Below, one piece after another: positions 59,296 through 64,000 of a stretch of DNA of 64,000 bases (position 1 is the stretch's first letter; every line of letters starts with the position of its first letter). A program made the translations under genes and the position numbers. Below the pieces are notes generated by a model that saw only the letters and a program-made list of their open reading frames with translations, was not told the DNA's origin and searched no databases. Origin of the DNA: Protea cynaroides (Eukaryota > Streptophyta > Magnoliopsida > Proteales > Proteaceae); assembly GCA_028583415.1 (NCBI GenBank), contig CM053269.1:44257016-44321015 (forward strand). Direction: 5' to 3'.

Positions 59296-62163
59296 ATGGT
59301 AATTTCAAGGATATCTTACATGGCATATAGTCGAGATCGTGATTTCCTATTCTGTGACAGATGTGGAACATTGATTTCTTTGAAGTCGCATAAGCATGCT
59401 GAATGTCCAAAATGCAAATTCCTGCGCGCAGCAAAAGGTTATGCTTTGTTTTTTATAGGTCTAAATTTTTATTAGCTTCCCCTCGTTATTCCGCCTAACT
59501 TTTCTTTTGATTGCCATTGGATCCCAGCTTTTATTTTCTGATATGGTCAAATTAAAAATAGATTTAGGTCGTTAAAAGCTTGTATCTTGGTGATATTGGA
59601 ATAGGAAGTTTAAACTACAAATTCTTAGCTTTTAAGAACATCATCAACACAATTTAGCGAATGGGACTGAATGCCCAGGCTGAAATCCTCAATAGTCATT
59701 GTTTGGAAATTTAGGTGTGGCTAGTTCTCACCAACTCAAAGTGTGGAAAACTTGAATATACTGATCAGTTCTAATTATGTAAATATGTAAATGAAATTTC
59801 TAAGTTGTGATGTCGTGTTTGAATGGTTCTTTTTAGAGGGTTTGATATTGTCAAACATCTTATGGGAAGTTATGGTGATTGCAGAAGCTTTTAGCACTTT
59901 TAATGTATAATGCCTCATCTGTCATGATTGAGGAAGCTGCCTATGGTGTAATATATTAAGAGAAGTAAGACTTTGTCTCTGGGGAACATAAATGAAGTGT
60001 CAAAAGAACTGGAGAATATCCAGAGTTCTTTAAAATGTTTTCAGTTTTCTCCCCTCTCATTAAAAAAGACATGACCTTAGATGGCAACTGGCTACCACGT
60101 TTCTTCCCAAAATTCATTCAATTGCTTCCTTGCCACTAATATTCTCAGTTGTTTTTTTTTTTTTTCTTAATTTATTAGTAACAAATACTGATTTTTCTAA
60201 CTAGAATTGATTTTTTTTTTTTTGCTTCAAATTTGAAATGCTTACCTTAAAAGCGGTAATTCTAACGTAAAAGCAGAATCGTAATTCCACTTTGCCTGTA
60301 TATTCTACCTCCTATTGACATTCATTTTGTTTGTCGATCTATTGACATTCATTTTGTTTGTCGACAAACTTATAAAAAGTGTTTTCTGAATCTCTTATTT
60401 TTTGTTATGATCTTTTGGATCCCTAAAGCTTATCACAATCACTCATTGATATGTTATTGTGGTTGTATTGTAAAGGCTTTCTTATATCGCCAAGTCTTCT
60501 TTATTGTTGTGGTATTCATGCTTGCTTTTAAACTATGATCTACATTTGTCATTTATCTAATTTTTATTAATTTCGCTACTTGCCTTTTCCAGATATTATT
60601 AACAAAGAAACATCATACACAGTAACTGCTACAGTATGTTTTGAATTTTTGTTTTAGTTTTCGTCTTTTAGAATTCTACTGCAATATAACAGGCATGAAG
60701 CAAACCTGTAGTATAAATACAGATTAGAAAAGTCTCTTTAGAATTGGATCCATGTATCTAAATATAAAAAATATCAACATCATATCAAATGGCTCTCAGT
60801 TTTTTTGCTTCTTTCTCTGTCCTGCCTATTTTCAGAGGAGAGATATAATATGCAACTTGAACAAAAAATTCAATGCATAACAGACTTCTGGCTTCATATT
60901 GTCATGACTTTCCTGGTCTTTATTTTTCTTCCCCCCCTCCCCTTCTTTTTTTGGGGGTGGGGAAGGAGAGTACTTTTTCTAGTGTGATTTCTAGTCGAGT
61001 CTACAACCTCCATTGTAGAATGCAAATAAGTGACATAACCAACTTTTCATCTGTTTGTGATGTAAGGAACTTAGTATAACTGGATAAGATTGGGTCTTGG
61101 TGCTCAGTATCCCTTTGTAATTGGAAGGAGGGGTTGTAACTGCTTCATATTTTAGCAGTTATATGTTTTATCTTGTTAGTCCAAATGAATACAATATAAA
61201 ATATATCTTTTACATACGTATATACAAAATGAAAATGAGATGTCAAGTTTAATGCTGTTATTGATGGTATAATGGCTGTTGTGTAAAGTTAACCATTGTG
61301 TTTAGGGCTGAATATTGTGCAATAGCGCATGGAATAATGTGGTTGACAACCCTATAGGAAGGGTAGGTTTCAAGGTAGATATACCCATGAGCTATGAAGT
61401 TATTATGATGATAGGAAACCCATCTCTTTCAATTTATGAACTCTTCCCTTTCAATCTAATCTTTGCTCATAGCACAAAATAAATTTGCATGGGTTACCAC
61501 TTAATCAGGAAAAGGTGTTATTGAATTAGATTATTTACCCATAGGGTTATCATAGGATCACATTGTTGCTTTCTACTCTGAGTCTGCCATGCCTCCCACC
61601 CCCCCACCCCCCCCAAAAAAAAAACCCCACACACACACACAACAGATAAAGCCTGCTTGCATTCTACCCTGATTACACCTTACTATCTTGGCCTCATTTT
61701 AATGCTTATGTTTGCTCCCCCTCCCCCTTTTCTATTTCAGGATATAAGAAGGGAGCTTGGCATTGAACCCTTTGTGCAACTGGATCGAATTGGCACTGAC
61801 AAGGGAGCGGTTCAAAGAGCGGTGGTAACTGCAATTCACTATATTTAAAAGGAGCAAGCTGCTGTGCTGTAAATTCAATGCTGGTGTTTTTTTTTATACT
61901 GTGCTATGTTTGACAGGTAAATGAACCATGTCCACGCTGCCATCATCTGCAGCTTGAATATTACACTAAACAGGTAAAGGACCTATTAAACTCTATGCTT
62001 CCACTTCATTGTCTTATTCAACAGCGTAATCTGTCTCACTAAATATTGCTCTGCCATTTCTCTGTTTATTCTCTTCTTTTTCCAGCTGCGGTCTGCAGAT
62101 GAAGGGCAAACTGTTTTCTACGAGTGCTCGAAATGCAGGCATAAATTTTCAATCAATACATGA
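59296..62163 (+). CDS. NRPA12: DNA-directed RNA polymerase I subunit RPA12
   Basis: Five exons: 59296-59437, 60593-60633, 61741-61824, 61917-61973, 62086-62163; phases join without a stop to give 133 aa. RPA12 is the small TFIIS-like subunit of Pol I, needed for rRNA transcript cleavage and termination. N-terminal zinc ribbon: CDRC (20-23) and CPKC (37-40). C-terminal zinc ribbon: CPRC (94-97) and CSKC (122-125), with the RSADEGQT loop carrying the acidic Asp113-Glu114 pair that reaches the active site. The linker has IRRELGIEPF. Met9 (59320) gives MAYSRDRDFLFC, closer to the known plant N terminus; Met1 is the first AUG and is used here. All zinc ligands are present, so the gene looks functional. 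Confidence 0.93.
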
Positions 62164-63224
62164 GTGTTCATTGTGGTTTTAATACAAACTTGACTCTTTT
62201 TTTTTTGGGGGGGGGTTGTGGGGAAGAGAGAGAGAGAGAGACTCACGTATGAGCCTTAACCCTCCTACCAAAGGTTTGGAGGGTCTTTACACTTACCCCA
62301 CCTTCCCAACCTCTTGGAGGGTAATAAATAATAGTGAAAATTCCTCTTACCAGGTGGATATAAGTGTTAGGTAAAAATTAACTCAATGCTCTAAAACGTC
62401 TCATGTAAATTTGAAAATCAACCCTAAAATCTAGAGAGCAGCAAACAAAATAAACACAAATTCTGGGTAATAAACAAAAACGTCTCATGATATTCATATT
62501 TCAATGGATGAATAACACTAGATTGGGTCCTTTCCAAATCTCATCATAACATGAGGTGCAAGCATTGAACCTCTTGGTGCTATATCCACAAGTCCACCAA
62601 GCAGCGGCAGCTTCACTTTACCGTATCTCTGTTCCATAGTGGTTCCTTGTCTTCCTTGTCTCACCTGTTATACGCTAAAAGGTTCCTTCCCAGTTGTGGA
62701 GAGAGCCTTCGCTTCATTGTCAATTGTTTTGCCACATGACACGATCAGATTGAGCCCAAAGGTTGTGGGCAGGTACACTGTTCATATGTTATTGTGAGCA
62801 TGAGATAGATATAGAGATAGATATACTTTGTGAGTTATTGGGCTGGATTTTCTGTTACAAAAAAGGTTATTGGGATGGAAAAATATCCTCTCCTGATGTT
62901 CAATTGGAGTTCACACCCAACGTGCATATTGAGCATTGGTATGCACATCAAATGAACTCTAACTATTGAATCATGGTTGGAGTTCAACTACAGGGGGAAG
63001 ATCCGAACCCGATAGTAATACCATATGGCTCATAACGTAAGAAAGAAAAAAATAGTTTTAGTAGTTTTAGTACACTTGTACTAAAACTCCAATATGATTA
63101 TCAGACAAGGGGTTTATTCATTTATTCAAAAGGTGAACCACCTGTATCAAAATTTGATCCTATTGGGTGTACCACATTAGCAACGCTGGGTCAGCCAACA
63201 TAGCTAATATTTAGAGAGAGCCCG
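62164..63224. other. 3' region of RPA12 and gene-free spacer
   Basis: A T/G run followed by a GA microsatellite (62228-62241) lies just after the stop. No gene recognised. Confidence 0.45.
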
Positions 63225-63345
63225 GATACCCTCCCCTATAGTTACTTATCATAAACTCCATTATCATTCATGGTATGAAACCCATTGGACATGGATGGTG
63301 ATAAATTCCATGGGAAGGTACCCATTCCTGTATGGGAAGAGGAAC
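63225..63345. repeat. Small foldback repeat, TATCACC family, copy c
   Basis: ACTCCATTATCATTCATGG (left) pairs with ACATGGATGGTGATAAATTC (right); outer GGATACCCTCCCCTA-like and GGGAAGGTACCC-like blocks also pair. More diverged than copies a and b. Confidence 0.5.
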
Positions 63346-64000
63346 CGGTTTTTATCTAGGAGACCACTCAATTTGTGACCATACAAATTGACCGAACCAA
63401 AACATTTTCATTGGAGGCCAAAGATAATGTATGAAGTAGTGATGGCGTTCTCTATAACTAGAAAAGAAATTTGAGGACAAGAAGATTAGGGCTTTTAGCG
63501 TACATTCTGGGCTGTTTCTCTCTCGATTTTGGATCTTAGCACCTGAAAAGTTTGTTTGTACAAATGATGACGGCCTGTATTCGGGGTTGGTAAAGCGAAA
63601 TGGGAGCCACGTGGTAACAGTATTCTCCATTGATAGGGAAGAAGTTGTCATCTCATCATGGACGTAGGCAAAAAATTCTTGCCGAATCATGTTAACCTTT
63701 GTGTGGGATGGTTCTTTCTATTTTGTTTTATTTTTTTGGACCGCGTTTACGTTTCAATTTCAACATATTAGTCCCCTGATTTATTCTGCATGCATGTTGT
63801 TTTATAAATCTTTTTTTCTTTCTATCATTAACAATCAATCCTCCTACCAAAAAAAAAAAAAAAATAGCAATCAATCCAAAGGAAAAAAAAAATCTACGAA
63901 AGACAGGCCACATGAGGCACGTTTACTATCCTCCGATGAGAGGGTCATGAGAGGAATGTTGGAAATAATTCTACTTCGATTAACGTTGGATGACTTCATA
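63346..64000. other. Gene-free end of window
   Basis: No exon or repeat boundary recognised. A-rich runs lie at 63848-63863 and 63882-63890. Confidence 0.4.

Overview
The window is nuclear DNA from a flowering plant. Four plus-strand protein-coding genes, three of them split by GT-AG introns, lie in AT-rich DNA full of Ty1/copia and LINE relics, solo LTRs, MITEs, TA/CT/CCA microsatellites and a plastid DNA insert. I cannot name the species. All assignments come from reading the sequence; no search was run.

Genes, left to right. (1) 7304-15940: the last six coding exons (271 codons) of a TRANSPARENT TESTA 9 / CLEC16A-like membrane-trafficking protein. A roughly 7 kb final intron holds a LINE, a copia relic, a Tourist-like MITE and a palindromic-word element. 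(2) 26312-29747: a complete three-exon SMAX1-LIKE gene of the SMXL3/4/5 type (801 aa), with a MITE in intron 2. (3) 48351-48962: a single-exon 203-aa one-pass membrane protein of unknown function. (4) 59296-62163: a complete five-exon gene for the RNA polymerase I subunit RPA12 (133 aa). The genes belong to unrelated housekeeping or developmental processes and form no functional cluster.

Repeat layout. 1-1560 is the end of a copia element. 2098-4239 holds two GATAC-word elements. 6150-6862 is a LINE tail. 22271-24432 and 53293-56707 are two oppositely oriented solo LTRs of one family. The second sits in a minus-strand copia element (51044-57430) and contains a further solo LTR (55378-56605), so three layers are nested, with target-site duplications at both inner layers. 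40999-41311 is a plastid trnI-GAU fragment. Foldback or MITE elements lie at 12067, 17264, 28425, 33879, 38455, 43965, 44587, 46148, 46630, 49323, 57527 and 63225.

The most interesting signal is a set of roughly 0.45-0.75 kb elements whose interiors are built from one short, self-complementary word scattered in both orientations (GATAC/GTATC, GAGATC/TCTCG, CCCTGA/TCAGGG, CCGAAC/GGTTCGG). Four of them share degenerate ends resembling TAGGGGTGTCAA and have 8-bp flanking duplications ranging from perfect (AGTGTTGA at 42050) to decayed. This points to non-autonomous hAT-like transposons. I propose that the words are amplified subterminal transposase-binding motifs.
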